A DNA stretch of 64,000 nt from positions 186,001-250,000 of the forward strand of contig JARVKI010000027.1 of assembly GCA_036674765.1 (NCBI GenBank), written 5' to 3'. The position numbers were made by a program, and so were the translations under genes. The stretch's first letter is position 1; the number at the start of each line of letters is the position of its first letter. Shown piece after piece: positions 11,946 through 23,065 of the stretch. Source of the stretch: Seiridium cupressi. Lineage: Eukaryota > Ascomycota > Sordariomycetes > Amphisphaeriales > Sporocadaceae. A model generated the notes under the pieces. That model ran no database searches, was not told where the DNA came from, and saw nothing but the letters and a program-made list of their open reading frames with translations.

Positions 11946-12614
11946 ATGGCTTCTGAGAGATCTGATCTGTCTGTGTCATTGGCGACGGTGGCTGATGTGG
12001 AAGACATGGCCTCAATACTATTGTCTGTCTTCGGGAAAGACACACCAGAAAACCGAACCAAGACAGTCAGAGCGCTGGTTGAGGACATTCATGAAAATTC
12101 CGGTCTGAAGGTAGTCAAAGCCGAACTTCCTCACGGAGAGGCTGTGGGCTTCTCCATGTTCTTTTTCCCCAATCGGGAAGCACCTACTAAGGAGAAGACG
12201 ATCCCCACGCCTTTGCGAAGTGTGGATGATTTACAGGAGTCGACCGAGGCCATCATGGATCGTTTCTTCTGGGTCGAGGGAAGCGATCCCGTCAAGACAG
12301 CGGTAGCCCTGGATCGTTTTGGTCGGCAAGAGATTCAGAAGCATGTTGCCGGTAGGACATGTGCAAACGTGCAGAATATGTGTGTCAAACCAGAGTACCA
12401 GCATCGAGGGATCGGCAGGGCTCTGATGGCTTGGGCTTGCCAAAAGTTTGACGAGGAGCATCTTGACGCGCACCTAGAAGCTTCGGGCCCTGGAGAGAAG
12501 CTGTATCAGAAATTCGGGTTCAGGGTTATAGGACATTCCGAAAAGGACTTTGGAGACGGCCTAAAAGTTGCGTATACTCATATGTGGAGGAATGCTGAGT
12601 CTCCCAGCGCTTGA
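11946..12614 (+). CDS. GNAT-family N-acetyltransferase
   Basis: A single exon of 222 aa from the ATG at 11946 (MASERSD); an in-frame ATG at 11937 adds three residues. The C-terminal half carries the acetyl-CoA binding signature of the GNAT fold, NMCVKPEYQHRGIGRALM (Q/RxxGxG/A type, about residues 141-158), then the typical LEASGPGEKLYQKFGFRVIG segment of fungal acetyltransferases. Acetyl-CoA-dependent acylation of a small molecule or peptide is expected. No signal or membrane segment is seen. Many fungal members of this group are uncharacterised and the substrate cannot be named. Confidence 0.87.
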   Translation: MASERSDLSVSLATVADVEDMASILLSVFGKDTPENRTKTVRALVEDIHENSGLKVVKAELPHGEAVGFSMFFFPNREAPTKEKTIPTPLRSVDDLQESTEAIMDRFFWVEGSDPVKTAVALDRFGRQEIQKHVAGRTCANVQNMCVKPEYQHRGIGRALMAWACQKFDEEHLDAHLEASGPGEKLYQKFGFRVIGHSEKDFGDGLKVAYTHMWRNAESPSA

Positions 12615-13236
12615 ACTATTGTGTCTTGATTTGGGGAACATGGCTAATAAAACAATGTGTGGCCACGAATTGATGCACCATCTCTGAAAAGCGCAGCGTT
12701 CTTCAAACCGATTGTGTTGTCGTGTGTCGCAATTAGGAAAGGAAACTCGGCCATCATTTTGGAGAACGGATCTCTTTCGACCACGTTGATTATCACTAAA
12801 GCATAGGCACTTGTTCTTAAGTAGTCCTGTCTGTCGTGAAATCTCACCTCTCCGACTCCTTCTTAGTGGCTGCCGGACTCATGTGGCAGACAAGTGATTC
12901 CATATTGAGTTTGTATGATGCTGTGATATGTCGCAAAGTATTTCTGGTTATTTGATGCCGTCTTGCTACCCATCTCTCTGATAACTTCAACCTTGGCCAA
13001 CCAACTTCCAAGTGATTGATTACGCGCAGTAGCTCTTTGTTCTTCAGCTCCTAGGTACGGTTCTTGCGGATTTAATGCCTGCAAGTTGACCTTCCAGGGT
13101 ACATCATAAGAGCGGCTTGATTGGCTCAAATGCGTTGCGCAAATGGAGCCTAGAACGCCGACAGTCGACTTGCGTGAGATCTGACAATTGGCTTTGGTCC
13201 TGGTAGTTTCAATAACCGGCCTTCACATGACTTAGA
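12615..13236. other. Intergenic region
   Basis: A terminator region for the GNAT gene and a promoter for the HET gene are expected here. Nothing else was recognised. Confidence 0.45.
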
Positions 13237-15608
13237 TTGAAAGCGGGAATGGCGTCAACGACTTCCGATCAAATCCATGACTTACTTAAGTCTACGGACC
13301 GGTCTCTATTGTACAAGCCACAAGTACAAGCCCGGCTTTCGAGTATTGCCTCCCCTCACTCGTGCGACCATTGTGAAACAATCCTAGTCGATGGTGATTC
13401 TTTCAAAGACAAACCGCTTATAGATCGTGGCGAGGGGAGATATTTCAGGAAGACGAGCTCGTCGCTCAAATTAAACTATGGTCTGACTGAAGCCATTGCA
13501 GCTTCGCGGGAAGGTTGTCAGTTTTACGAATGGTTTCTCGATGCTCTCTCCGCGGACTTGGACCAGCTGTCCAAAGTAAAATTCCCAATTCACAGAATCG
13601 AGTTTCAGTTGGCATTTGAAAGTGACGGCACAATCAATTGCGGTCCAATCGTCGAGGCTGTGGGCAACGCGGGGGAAAGCGTTCGTCTGGTGGATAAGGT
13701 GGTCATTGGCGAGTCTTGGTCAAGACTATCTATTTGTGCTCCCAGGGGTGAGTTCGGGTAGTGAGGCTGCTACATCTGTATTTTGATTGCTAAGCTCTGG
13801 TAGATGATCCGGTATCGAGAATTGTGCCCCATCGCCCGCCAGAGACTGATGTGTTTTCTTCAAGAAGCATAGAGTTCTCGAAAGACTCTCTCACTACTTG
13901 CATGAGATATCATGAGCAGTGTCGAAGTGAATGGCTGAAGGCCGATCTACTTCGAATGGACCAAGATCGGCACTCATTGAATGATATCAATCTCCCCCGC
14001 GAAAGTATTGCATTGGAAGATTTGCCAACTCGCTTGCTCAAGATCGAGAATGTCTTGGGCTCGGCGAATCTCAACGTCAGCTTGATTGACGTAACTAAAT
14101 TAAGTATCTCAGAGCAAACCAAAGTCGCAGCCTCCGGGTTTGCAGCCCTCTCTTATTGTTGGGGAAAGGAGGGCAATCCAATACAACTCACATTGCAGAG
14201 CCACGATGAACTTAAGCAGGGAATTCCGGCGTCATCTCTGCCGGCAACGATTCATGATGCGATGCGCTTTGCCTCCGCATTAGGACTCGAATATACCTGG
14301 GTTGACGCGCTATGCATATTCCAAGATAGTCCACAGGACAAAGAGTCGGAGATCATGAGAATGGGATCATACTATGGAACCAACACACTCACTCTTTGCG
14401 CCGCTTCTGCCGATGGCTCGTCGACGGGGTTGAACGGTGCCGAGCCAAGATCTCTCTACAGAGTTCCACCCTTGCGATTGAGGTGCAGCGCCGACAATGA
14501 CATAGGGCAGATAATATTGTACTCCGATCTCGAATTAAGGGAATCCATCACAGGGCGGGGATGGACGTTGCAAGAGTCTCTGCTGTCCCGCCGCATTCTC
14601 ATCTTCTCCCACCAACTCTACTGGTGCTGCGTGACTGCAAACGCGGAATGCGAAGGTGCGATTCCGACGCTTTCCAAGGAACCAAACCGGAATTTGGGTT
14701 TCCCAGAATCTCTCGTACCGGGTATATATCCTGCACAGGTCTTGCGCGACTACCCGCCCGAGATCCAGTGGTACCTGGGTGTGTCGGACTTCACGAAGAG
14801 GCGTCTTGGTGTCGACAGCGACAAATTGCTAGCGATCTCTGCGTTTGCTTCCAGAACTCACACCAGGTTTCGCGTTTGCGGAGGGCCGAGCGACGACGGA
14901 TCATTGGGCAGACTTCGAGGAAGCCCAGGAGAAAGCATCTCGTATGTGGCTGGGTTATTCCTATCTCGCCGCGATTCATTTCTGTCAGCACAGCAGCTTT
15001 TCTGGCAACCTTCAAAAACCTCTGAGTGTACTCGACCTAAGACATATCGAGCGCCGTCATGGTCTTGGGCTGCCGTGGACGGGGAGCTCAAATTGAGTGA
15101 CAAGGACGTGGGCAACAGTTACTCCATACAGGATTACAGCGCGGTCTTGAGTAATCCTTCCACCCCGTATGGTAGCGTCCAAGGCGCTGCTCTTCATCTC
15201 TCTGGATGCTCTATGCGCCCGATGCAAGATAGTCTCAGATTCAGCGTCCAAGTCGTCGACATTGCTGATTCATCCATCGATTATGGCGTGAGTATACTAC
15301 CAGATACGCCACCCGACGGCGATGGCATTGCAAATGCAATTGAAGGAAGCTCAAACACTCAATTGTTCTTGTTGCAACTCTCAGAACACGCCGTGGGGAA
15401 CTTTTATTCAGCTACTCGACCAATTCGTGGGAAATTTTACGGCTGTATTGGTCTGGTTGTGACACCTGTTTCTGGAGCTGCGTCAAATAACTATCAGAGA
15501 CTGGGGTCGTTTAATTTTTACCGCGCTGTGCATGAAGATGAAACTGAGATGGAGAAGAGTATGGATACTTTCTTCAACGTTCCAAAGCAAGATATAATCT
15601 TGCTGTAG
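13237..15608 (+). CDS. Heterokaryon-incompatibility (HET) domain protein
   Basis: Two exons, 13237-13747 and 13804-15608, with a 56-bp intron (GTGAGT...GGTAG) spliced in phase 1; 771 aa. An alternative start is the ATG at 13249. The HET domain (PF06985) begins near residue 285 with FAALSYCWGKEG, followed by LPATIHDAMRFASALGLEYTWVDALCIFQD and, further on, the block GRGWTLQESLLSRRILIFS. The N-terminal 280 residues hold a Cys/His-containing region (CDHCETILVDGD) seen in many HET proteins. HET domains trigger cell death when genetically different hyphae fuse; most family members have no known partner. No NACHT or WD40 region is present, so this is the short HET-only architecture. It ends tail to tail with the MFS porter. 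Confidence 0.92.
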
Positions 15609-16051
15609 TAACAATGATGGCAGTGATAGGAATGCAGAGAATACTGAGGCTACCAATTCCAATCATCTGCGTATACCCCAACTTATGGTTTCGCGGTCTG
15701 TATGCCTTGACTCTCTGATTCTTTGATATCTCCGTGGAAGCGGGACGCATCTCCAATAGGCCTCCAACAGCACCTCACTCAGACATCGGACAGGATGAAC
15801 AAGAACTCGCATGGAGAGCATCATGATCTTGGTGAGTTAACATGGAGAGCATAGACCTGCAGCTGTCTCCCTGCCAAAGGCAACGTATTCACAGGTGTAT
15901 AGGCGGAGACTGATGCATGAATCATTCGTCATTTAACACGTAAATCTGTAGGTTCTATCATCTAAGCACAAATGCACTACCAGATGCGTCATGACACCAT
16001 TTCCATTCGCCACCTAGCCACCCCAGATGAAATGCTCCCCGCTACTTTGAG
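15609..16051. other. Convergent intergenic region
   Basis: This is the shared 3' flank of the HET gene and the MFS porter. No gene-like frame was found. Confidence 0.5.
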
Positions 16052-17720
16052 TTACGCCGCGGTAACCTTCTCAGCCTTCATTTGCTTTTGAATCTCCCTG
16101 GCTCTCTTGACACCAAATCCGTGGTTGAAGATTTCTCTAATGTCCTCCAAGGTCATTCCGGCCACTTCAGGGTAACAGAAGTAGATACAAACGTAGCCGA
16201 GGATACAGATGGCAGCATAGAACCCGAAAGCGCCAGAGGGCGTAGTGTTTTCCATCTGAGTGAGGAAGGTAGACGCCACAATGATGTTGGACCCCCAGCA
16301 AGTCATGGTCAACATCATAGTTCCCATGGACCGGACCTCCATCGGGAATAGCTCGCTGCTCAACCAAGCAGTGTTTCCAATACCCGAGGAGTAAAATGCG
16401 ACGAAGCAGATCATTGACGCCAGGACGAGGTTTGCCTGCCAGCCAATATTGGCTCCTGCGACGATCGCAAGATCGTGGGTCATCGGAATGTATTTGAAAG
16501 CGACGGCTGCGATGATGAGGAAAACACCCATGAACTGGACGGTGCAAAGAAGGATACGTCTTCGTCCGATACGGTCGACAAGGATGAGGTTGATGAAAGT
16601 GAAGAAGAAGTTGACAGCGGCGATGATTGTGCCGACGGCTACCGGGTTGCTAAAACCGATCTGGGTAATCACAAGTCAGCCAGAGTCGGGGCAGGTAGTG
16701 AGTGAAGAGTAGATTCGAACTTACCTGAGCAAAGATGGTTGGGGAATAGTACATGAGAGAATTGAAACCGCAGAGCTGGGAAATGGCCATCAAGCCGCAT
16801 GCCGAAATCAAGGCCCGGAAGTTGGCGGGAATGACATATAGTTGCTTGAGAATCCACCATTGAGACTTTCCAGCGTTAAGCTGCTTAGCCTGGTCCACAT
16901 GCCATGAAATGACCTTGACCTTGTTCTCGACTTCCTCTTCAGTGCCGTGAGGATAGATGTTTCGGATAACCTTCTTTGCTTCCTCGGGCTTGCCGTGAAG
17001 GATGAGCTGGCGAGGCGACTCGGGGCAGAACATGAGCAGGACACCCAGCACCAGAGCGGGGATGGCACCACCTCCGACCATGTACCGCCAGCCTCCTGTG
17101 ACATGAGCAAATCCAGCGCCAACGCCGTAGGAGACGAGCTGGCCTCCGGTGATGGACATGTTGTCGAGACCAATCATGCGTCCTCGATACTTGGCGGGTG
17201 ATACCTCTGCAATGTAGAGCGGCACGATCATGGCCGCCGATCCGACTCCAAATCCGACGACTAGTCGTCCAACGACCATCTGCGCCAAAGAGAAGGACGA
17301 AGCTTGCAAGATAGCACCGATTGTAAAGAGGATGCAACCGACGTAGATTGCGATCTTGCGGCCATATCTGTCGGCAGTCGCACCAGCAAAGATGGCGCCG
17401 ATAAAGGCGCCACCAGAAGTGATCGATGTGATGAGTTCTTTATCTGACGCGGTCAAGGTCGTTTTCAAGTCATCTCCAACATATAGCAGGACCGCAGCGA
17501 TGATACCGGTGTCGTAGCCGAACAGCATGCCACCGATAGCAGCAGTGACGGAGACTATCCATGAGTAGTAGCCGGTCTTCGTCAGTTCGATTGTGTCGAG
17601 AGCGTCCAGCGAACTGGGAGTGTGATGGTTGATTGTCGTAATGACCTCGAGGTGCTCAGCACTGTCTTTCAGACTGTGGTCGCCGACCTTTTCAAGGCTT
17701 GAGTTCTCCTGTTTCGTCAT
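16052..17720 (-). CDS. MFS sugar porter, myo-inositol/hexose transporter type
   Basis: Exons 17720-16725 and 16660-16052, with a 64-bp phase-0 intron; 534 aa. Twelve membrane segments are expected. Sugar-porter (PF00083) signatures are present: GGMLFGYDTGIIAAVL in TM1, DRYGRK between TM2 and TM3, a PESPR motif before the central loop, QLCGFNSLMYYSPTIFAQ in TM7, and VDRIGRRR between TM8 and TM9. GYDTGIIAAVLLYVGDDL and the loop after PESPR are most like fungal myo-inositol/proton symporters, but hexose or polyol transport is equally possible. It acts in the plasma membrane. It is the left edge of the P450/reductase/dehydrogenase neighbourhood and could import that pathway's substrate. Confidence 0.9.
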
Positions 17721-18744
17721 CGTGGATAAACGAAGGGGGAGCAGATAGTCTCAATGGATAGAAGACTGGAGTGTGGAGTTGAGGCTGTGACTGGACTCGG
17801 GAGATGCTGATGTCTCTGACCAAGAAGAATACAACAGCAAGAAAGTGGGAATCTTGAGGCTATCTATACTTTCACGTCTGGGAGTTTTCCATGTTCCTAG
17901 CTCGACTCGCGTCAATGGTGAGGCCCAGGCAGTTGGTTCTGGGCCATCGCATCGCTCCGAGGCTTGGCGAGACTAAAGCGGCGGCGCCTCTCAATGACGC
18001 TCCAAGGTGCATCCGCACGCTCGGGCGGGGATTGCTCTTCCCCATGGGGTTCATGCGGAGAAAGGCGCAGAGAGGAGAAGCAGGCCGGGCAGGGAGACAG
18101 AGAGTGGAGAGTTGGTGTCAGGAAATGCCGATACCCAGTTTGTCCGAGAATAGTAAGTCTTGGCCAATGGTAGTCTTGTCGTGTGACCAATGGTCGCCAT
18201 CCGATGTCACGGTGGACGCAATAGGCATGACTCGAGCAGATAGTTCAAGCGAGTATCTGGGGCTAGTGCACAAGGTCCGCTGAACTCTCCTTGCATGGGT
18301 TTGGGGTAACCCAGTAATCTGGCAAAGTGTGGAGAAATCACTTGCCCTTCCAGAGTTCAAAAGGCAAGTCGTGCACTTGCCTATCCCATTCCTTTGGTAA
18401 TCCTGTAATCCTTTCATCTCGCTCCTGAACAGTGTTTTTCCGCCCCCGCGAAACTGGGAAAGCCACACGAAACGGCCGTTACCAGACCTGTGGGATTCTG
18501 GCCTGCCGCAGCATTCGGATAGGGTGCATTTGGGCAACGACCTAGCCCCTAGCGGTTCATGATAAGGGACTCGCAGTGGAAGTTACCGCATTCGGATGAG
18601 CAAGGCACAGGCCCGTCAGTCTGGGCTGAGGCATGTCTTCTCTGGAAGACAATGGCAGTTCTGAAACGCCGAGGGATACTGCCATTTCACACCTTGTAAG
18701 TGGATGCCAGTGTTTGGATTCCAAGTCACGAGCCACAGGCTGAC
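17721..18744. other. Intergenic region upstream of MFS porter and PF11951 regulator
   Basis: No convincing gene. A search for CxxCxxxxxxC zinc-cluster codons that could belong to the regulator downstream found no good candidate. Confidence 0.4.
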
Positions 18745-19187
18745 CCGTCCTGTTAGTCCCCACAGTCAAGGTATGGACGACAGAATACGCGCGCTACAAG
18801 GAACAGGGGCGCTCGCTTTCTTGGAATAGCATGACTAATCTGTGTTATGGCATCAGACATTCAGCATCAAGCAGTGTGGGAACACCCACGACCTCGCGCA
18901 AGCCGGAGACTGGGTCCCAGCGTAGCTATCGCGTCAGGTTTCGACATACACTAAACCCCAGGTTTGTCTCCCCTTACCTGACTTGATCCTCGAAGCCGGT
19001 ACCAATCTCTGTTAGTGTCACTCCACAGCGTCCTTCCGAGGACAAGAGAGATTATGTCTTTGCTGCGGACCAGCGATGGGTCCGAGCTCCTCGGTCGTTC
19101 AATTTTGTCGATGAAACGCAAGAGATAATCAGCATCCACGAGGCCGAGACCTCGGATACAGAGCTGGAAGATGCGGCTAGTGCTCGG
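18745..19187 (+). other. Open, coding-like leader frame in phase with the downstream regulator
   Basis: The reading frame of the regulator at 19188 continues upstream to about 18745, broken by one TGA at 18984-18986. Peptide pieces such as GSQRSYRVRFRHTLNP, SEDKRDYVFAADQRWVR and PRSFNFVDETQEII look like protein rather than chance. Either an intron removes the TGA (a 63-bp GTCAGG...CGAAG interval would keep the frame but has a poor donor), or the 5' part of the gene is damaged. An in-frame ATG lies at 18831. Confidence 0.4.
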
Positions 19188-20917
19188 TTGGAGACCATCG
19201 ACGAACGCTACGCGTCGTATGAAAGGTTCGAGCCTGCGTCGACAGCAACAGCCGCCAGCTCAGCTGGCCGCCCGAAGCGCCTGGCCGAGTTCGAACTGCC
19301 CCGGAGGAAGCGGACGCTGAGCTCGCACTCTTCAATTGGAGCATCTAGTACTAGTGAGATCAACGATCTTCTCGCAGACTCGTCGATTGGGGCCCAGGCG
19401 ATTCGCCCGTCAGATGCTGTATCTAGCCCACCAATGGTCCACTCCAACGCCCCTGGCCTGCATCAGCTGCTCAATGCGAGCGTACTTCTCGATTCACCTT
19501 CCTACGAACCGGTTTTTGAGGTCTCTCCACTGACCCATACCGGGTGTGTCCCCTTTTTCACCAACGAGGAACAGCAACCATTATCTAGCTTCCAGCTGGA
19601 ACAGCCTCGATGGCCACTGAAAGATTGCGAGGAGGCGTTTCTCTTCCAATATTTCGTGCGAGAGATTGCACCTCTGTTCGACTTGTGTGACAATTTACGC
19701 CACTTCGCTAAAGTTGTCCCGAAACGTGCACCATTCTGTCCGCCTCTGCTTAATGCTATGCTAGCTACTTCGGCCAAGCGACTTAGCAGGATAGGGAACA
19801 TGGATACGCTTACCGTCGATAGGTACTACCAAGAGTGTCTAAGGAGTCTCATACCGTCTTTGTCGAGCGAGACTGCCGTCCAAGACGAAAACTTGTTAGC
19901 AGCAACTGTAATTCTTCGCTACATGGAGGAGACCGATGTGGCGTTCTCCGCATCGGGCTCACAATCTCATCATATCGGTACAAGAGTCTTTCTAGCAGCC
20001 CAGGAGAACAATGACGAGTTCAGCGGGCTCAGGCTAGCTTCATTCTGGATCGCTCTTCGTCAAGAGATCTTCATGGCCTTCATCCATTCGAGGCCGGTAC
20101 ATGCGAGCCTGCTAAGCAAGAATATCGCCCCAGTGCTGGAAGGTTCCGGGGACGAATGTAGCTATGCTAATAAGGTTATCCTCCATTGCGCGTATTGCAT
20201 ACAGTTTTGTTTTGGTAGCCAAGAACAGCGACCTTCCGTATGGAACGAGCTGAGCAACTACCTTGATCAGTGGAACGACAACAAGCCGTGGTGTTTCGAA
20301 TCAATGTCGCCCGAAGAAGCTGACGATGCTAGATTTCTACCTGAAATCATATACGTGTCAGATGAGGTACTGACGGGAATGCAACACTATTACCTAGGGC
20401 GATTAGTGTTGGAGGCGCATAACCCGGACACTCCAAGATTGGGTCCGGCTCGAAGACTCGCCCTGGACGGAGTGAATGAAAAGCTCAAGAAGCTAGTGCG
20501 TATCATCTGCGGCATTTCTGAGGTAAGTGTTGCGTGGTCGAGACCTGCTAGAACTGTGCCAGGCTAATCTAGGCAGTCCAACACGCAGCATGCTCCTGCA
20601 TACGTGTGAGTGTTCCTGTTTGCGGCACCGCATGCAAGTTGCTAAACCAAGATGCAGAAATGCCGCTGTCTCCATTGTCATGGCCGGTGATCGGTTCATA
20701 GAACGGCAAGAACAGGAAGCTTTATACCGCATACTGGTGAAGATCGAGAAAGAAATGGCCTGGCCCACAGGCGCAGCGTAAGTCTTGTGATCAGTCGCAT
20801 GAAATTCGCTAACCCACGGGAAGTCAAATCGACCTCAAAAATGCCTGGGGATGGTCAAAGACCCCCGATATGTCCATAGCCGGTATACTTAATGAAAATG
20901 CAGGAATTGTTGTATAA
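19188..20917 (+). CDS. PF11951-type (Fungal_trans_2) transcription regulator, zinc cluster not found
   Basis: Exons 19188-20522, 20577-20605, 20658-20777 and 20824-20917. The three introns are 54, 52 and 46 bp and all phases agree. Counting from the ATG at 19188 the product is 525 aa, but the true start is probably further upstream. The body has the PF11951 pattern: LFQYFVREIAPLFDLCD, PLLNAMLATSAKRLSR, and the family's C-terminal end MAGDRFIERQEQEALYRILVK...AWPTG..IDLKNAWGW, recovered only by splicing the small exons. This family normally has an N-terminal Zn2Cys6 cluster; none was seen here, so the model may lack its first exon or the cluster may be lost. It is convergent with the P450 (124-bp gap) and is a candidate regulator of the P450/reductase pair. 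Confidence 0.8.
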
Positions 20918-21040
20918 TCAATATAAATCAGTTAAATGTATTCATGTAAATGCTTGTGATTGAAATATGCTATAAGAAAATCTTTCAGACGCTTCCCATC
21001 AGATTAAACCAAAATGCCACCCGTTCTAGAATCTAGCTAA

Positions 21041-22726
21041 TCAAACTTCTCGCTTCCAAAGCTTCAAAGGCATTGGCCCAGGCATGAGGTTGAATGTCTC
21101 TCTCCTTTCAGGTTCCCAATCGGGATATGGCAGTGCAAGTTCGTACCGATGAACGACGGTAGCTAATAAGACTGTCTGCTCCAGATAGCTGATATTTCGG
21201 CCAATGCATCCACGCGCTCCAGCACTAAAGCTGATGAAATATGGCTGTAGCTCTTTGCCCTTGTCGCCCAGCCACCTCTCTGGCTCGAAACGCTCTGGGT
21301 TGGGGAACACCTCGGGGTCTCTGTGCGCTACATACGCCGACACAGATACCGTAGTATCGCCAGGAATGAACTCGTCCAGAATCATGGCGCCTTCCGGTGG
21401 GGTTCGACGGGGCAGACCGAATGTGGTTGATGGCGTGATGCGAAGCGACTCGTCGAGACACGCACGCAGGTAGGGCAGATGCTTGACTTTGTCGTAGGGG
21501 GCCACAACCTCGTCATCGTCAAGGACGTAGTCGACCTCCTCGCGAAGCTTCTTCATACACTCAGGGTTCTTGAGCAGCCAGTACATCACGTTGTTCATGG
21601 CGATTGCTGTTGTGTCGGAGCCGGCGTTCATCATGATAGACACTTCGGCAACGATCTCGCCCCACTCCATACCATGAGGATTGCCCTGCTTGTCTTCCAT
21701 CAGACATTGGAAAAAGTCCGAGAGCTTTTCGCCATTTTCGTATCGCTTGAGTCTCTGAGTGGCACGGTGGTAGACGATTCCGTCCCAGCCCTCGTTCAGG
21801 TTCCATCGGGTGCGGAACTCGGGCGACAGACGAGACGAGAGCCACTTGTTGAAACCAAACCAGTCGTGAGACCAGGCCAGTGCAGATTGGTTACGAGCGG
21901 TGGCATGGAGGCAAGCGCGGTAGTTGACTTGGAAGGTTGAACCGTCTAACCGCTCGGCTTGAACAACATCACTGCCTTGATCAAGGAAACCGAGGCGTTC
22001 AGAGAGTCCGATATCTGCAATGGCGTCGAGGGTGAAGAAGTTTGTCCATGCTCGGTAATCGAAGGTGAGGTCTTCCGCGTCTGGTCGAAGGAGGCCTTTC
22101 TTCATGGGGAGGGTGCAAGCCCGGTCTGCGCCACGAACAAATCTCTCTGCCTTATCAGCGACCTTATACTCCCAGTTCTCAAGGTTCTGGATGGCGTATG
22201 CGGCAGAGAGAATCTTGCGTTTGCGGGCATGATCGGACTTGTCGACTACGTCGGCCAGATGGTAGTGCGTTCCTGCTAGGGTTTCGTAGAACTCGCCCTT
22301 GGTACATTTCGTGCCGTGGCCGTAGATGTCCTTGATGGCGCGGAGGTTTCCGTACGAGAGAGCGTTGGGACCGATGCGAAGGACGGGGTTCTTCTGGTGC
22401 TGTTCGTAGAGGGTTTTCGACCGGAATCCGCGCTCGGCTTCCCGCATGAATACCAAGTTGGTAATGCCAGCGAGTGGATGAAAAGCGGGAAACCTCCGGA
22501 GTTGTTTCGGGTCTCGGAAGTATCTGATAACTGGGATGATGATGAAATAGCTGAATAGGAAGAAGACGGTCGCCGCAGCGACTACTTTAGCATACATGTT
22601 GGCAACGTAGGTTGGAAACAGTTTGCAAGTATGCTTAAAGTCGGAAAATGTGCTCTGTATGATAGATGGTATTCTAGAACGATGAGCAGTAGAAATAATC
22701 AGGCACAGCAATCGCCAAATTCCCAT
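21041..22726 (-). CDS. Cytochrome P450, benzoate 4-monooxygenase-like
   Basis: A single exon of 561 aa from 22726; an internal start at 22597 (MYAKVVAAAT) just before the membrane anchor is equally possible and gives a more usual length. Anchor: VFFLFSYFIIIPVIRYF. P450 marks: C-helix region HARKRKILSAAY, I-helix AGSDTT (about 368-373), ExxR as ESLR (426-429), PERW (PERF-type) motif, and heme loop FSAGARGCIGRN with Cys507 as thiolate ligand. The sequence resembles the large fungal group labelled benzoate 4-monooxygenase-like, related to CYP53 but not clearly CYP53 itself, so aromatic hydroxylation is a guess. It is ER-bound and needs NADPH via a reductase; one is encoded divergently 619 bp away. 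Confidence 0.92.
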   Translation of the reverse strand: MGIWRLLCLIISTAHRSRIPSIIQSTFSDFKHTCKLFPTYVANMYAKVVAAATVFFLFSYFIIIPVIRYFRDPKQLRRFPAFHPLAGITNLVFMREAERGFRSKTLYEQHQKNPVLRIGPNALSYGNLRAIKDIYGHGTKCTKGEFYETLAGTHYHLADVVDKSDHARKRKILSAAYAIQNLENWEYKVADKAERFVRGADRACTLPMKKGLLRPDAEDLTFDYRAWTNFFTLDAIADIGLSERLGFLDQGSDVVQAERLDGSTFQVNYRACLHATARNQSALAWSHDWFGFNKWLSSRLSPEFRTRWNLNEGWDGIVYHRATQRLKRYENGEKLSDFFQCLMEDKQGNPHGMEWGEIVAEVSIMMNAGSDTTAIAMNNVMYWLLKNPECMKKLREEVDYVLDDDEVVAPYDKVKHLPYLRACLDESLRITPSTTFGLPRRTPPEGAMILDEFIPGDTTVSVSAYVAHRDPEVFPNPERFEPERWLGDKGKELQPYFISFSAGARGCIGRNISYLEQTVLLATVVHRYELALPYPDWEPERRETFNLMPGPMPLKLWKREV

Positions 22727-22866
22727 GCCTCATGATCTCTTCTCATTATACTATTATTCTCCTCGCTATGTGACAGCCCTTTTCCCCTCCTTTGCACACA
22801 ATTGGTCGGTACTAGTCCAGTTACAACGTGTTCCAGGAACGGCAAGTTTACCTAGTGCATATTTCT

Positions 22867-22881
22867 GGCCGGTCTCCGGCC
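22867..22881. promoter_or_regulatory. CGG-N3-CCG inverted triplet, candidate Zn2Cys6 binding site
   Basis: The sequence GGCCGGTCTCCGGCC is an inverted repeat of 6-bp arms around TCT. CGG triplets facing each other with a short spacer are the classic target form of zinc-cluster dimers. The function here is inferred. Confidence 0.4.
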
Positions 22882-23049
22882 GCAGGCACATGTGACAGTA
22901 AGATTCATGAGCGGAGAAGCAGAATACGGGGCAACTGCGGAGAAGCCGGGGTAGCGTGGTGAGGGGATCCCGCCTGGAACGGCCATCGCCGATCACAAGA
23001 TGCGGAGCCGGGGGGCCCGAATCATTAGAGCCTTTCGTGATTGGGCCAT

Positions 23050-23065
23050 GTGTTCAGCTGAACAC
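23050..23065. promoter_or_regulatory. Perfect 16-bp palindrome
   Basis: GTGTTCAGCTGAACAC reads the same on both strands. It lies about 280 bp upstream of the reductase start and about 325 bp upstream of the P450 start. It contains a CAGCTG E-box-like core. A dimeric regulator is possible; no protein can be named. Confidence 0.4.

Noticed and set aside
16082..17337. Several 80-130 codon frames on both strands
   Set aside because: All overlap the MFS porter exons in other frames and have no independent support.
18440..18545. Cys-containing reading CGILACRSIRIGC as the missing zinc cluster
   Set aside because: The spacing is C-x4-C rather than C-x2-C, the frame closes soon after, and no splice links it convincingly to the regulator.
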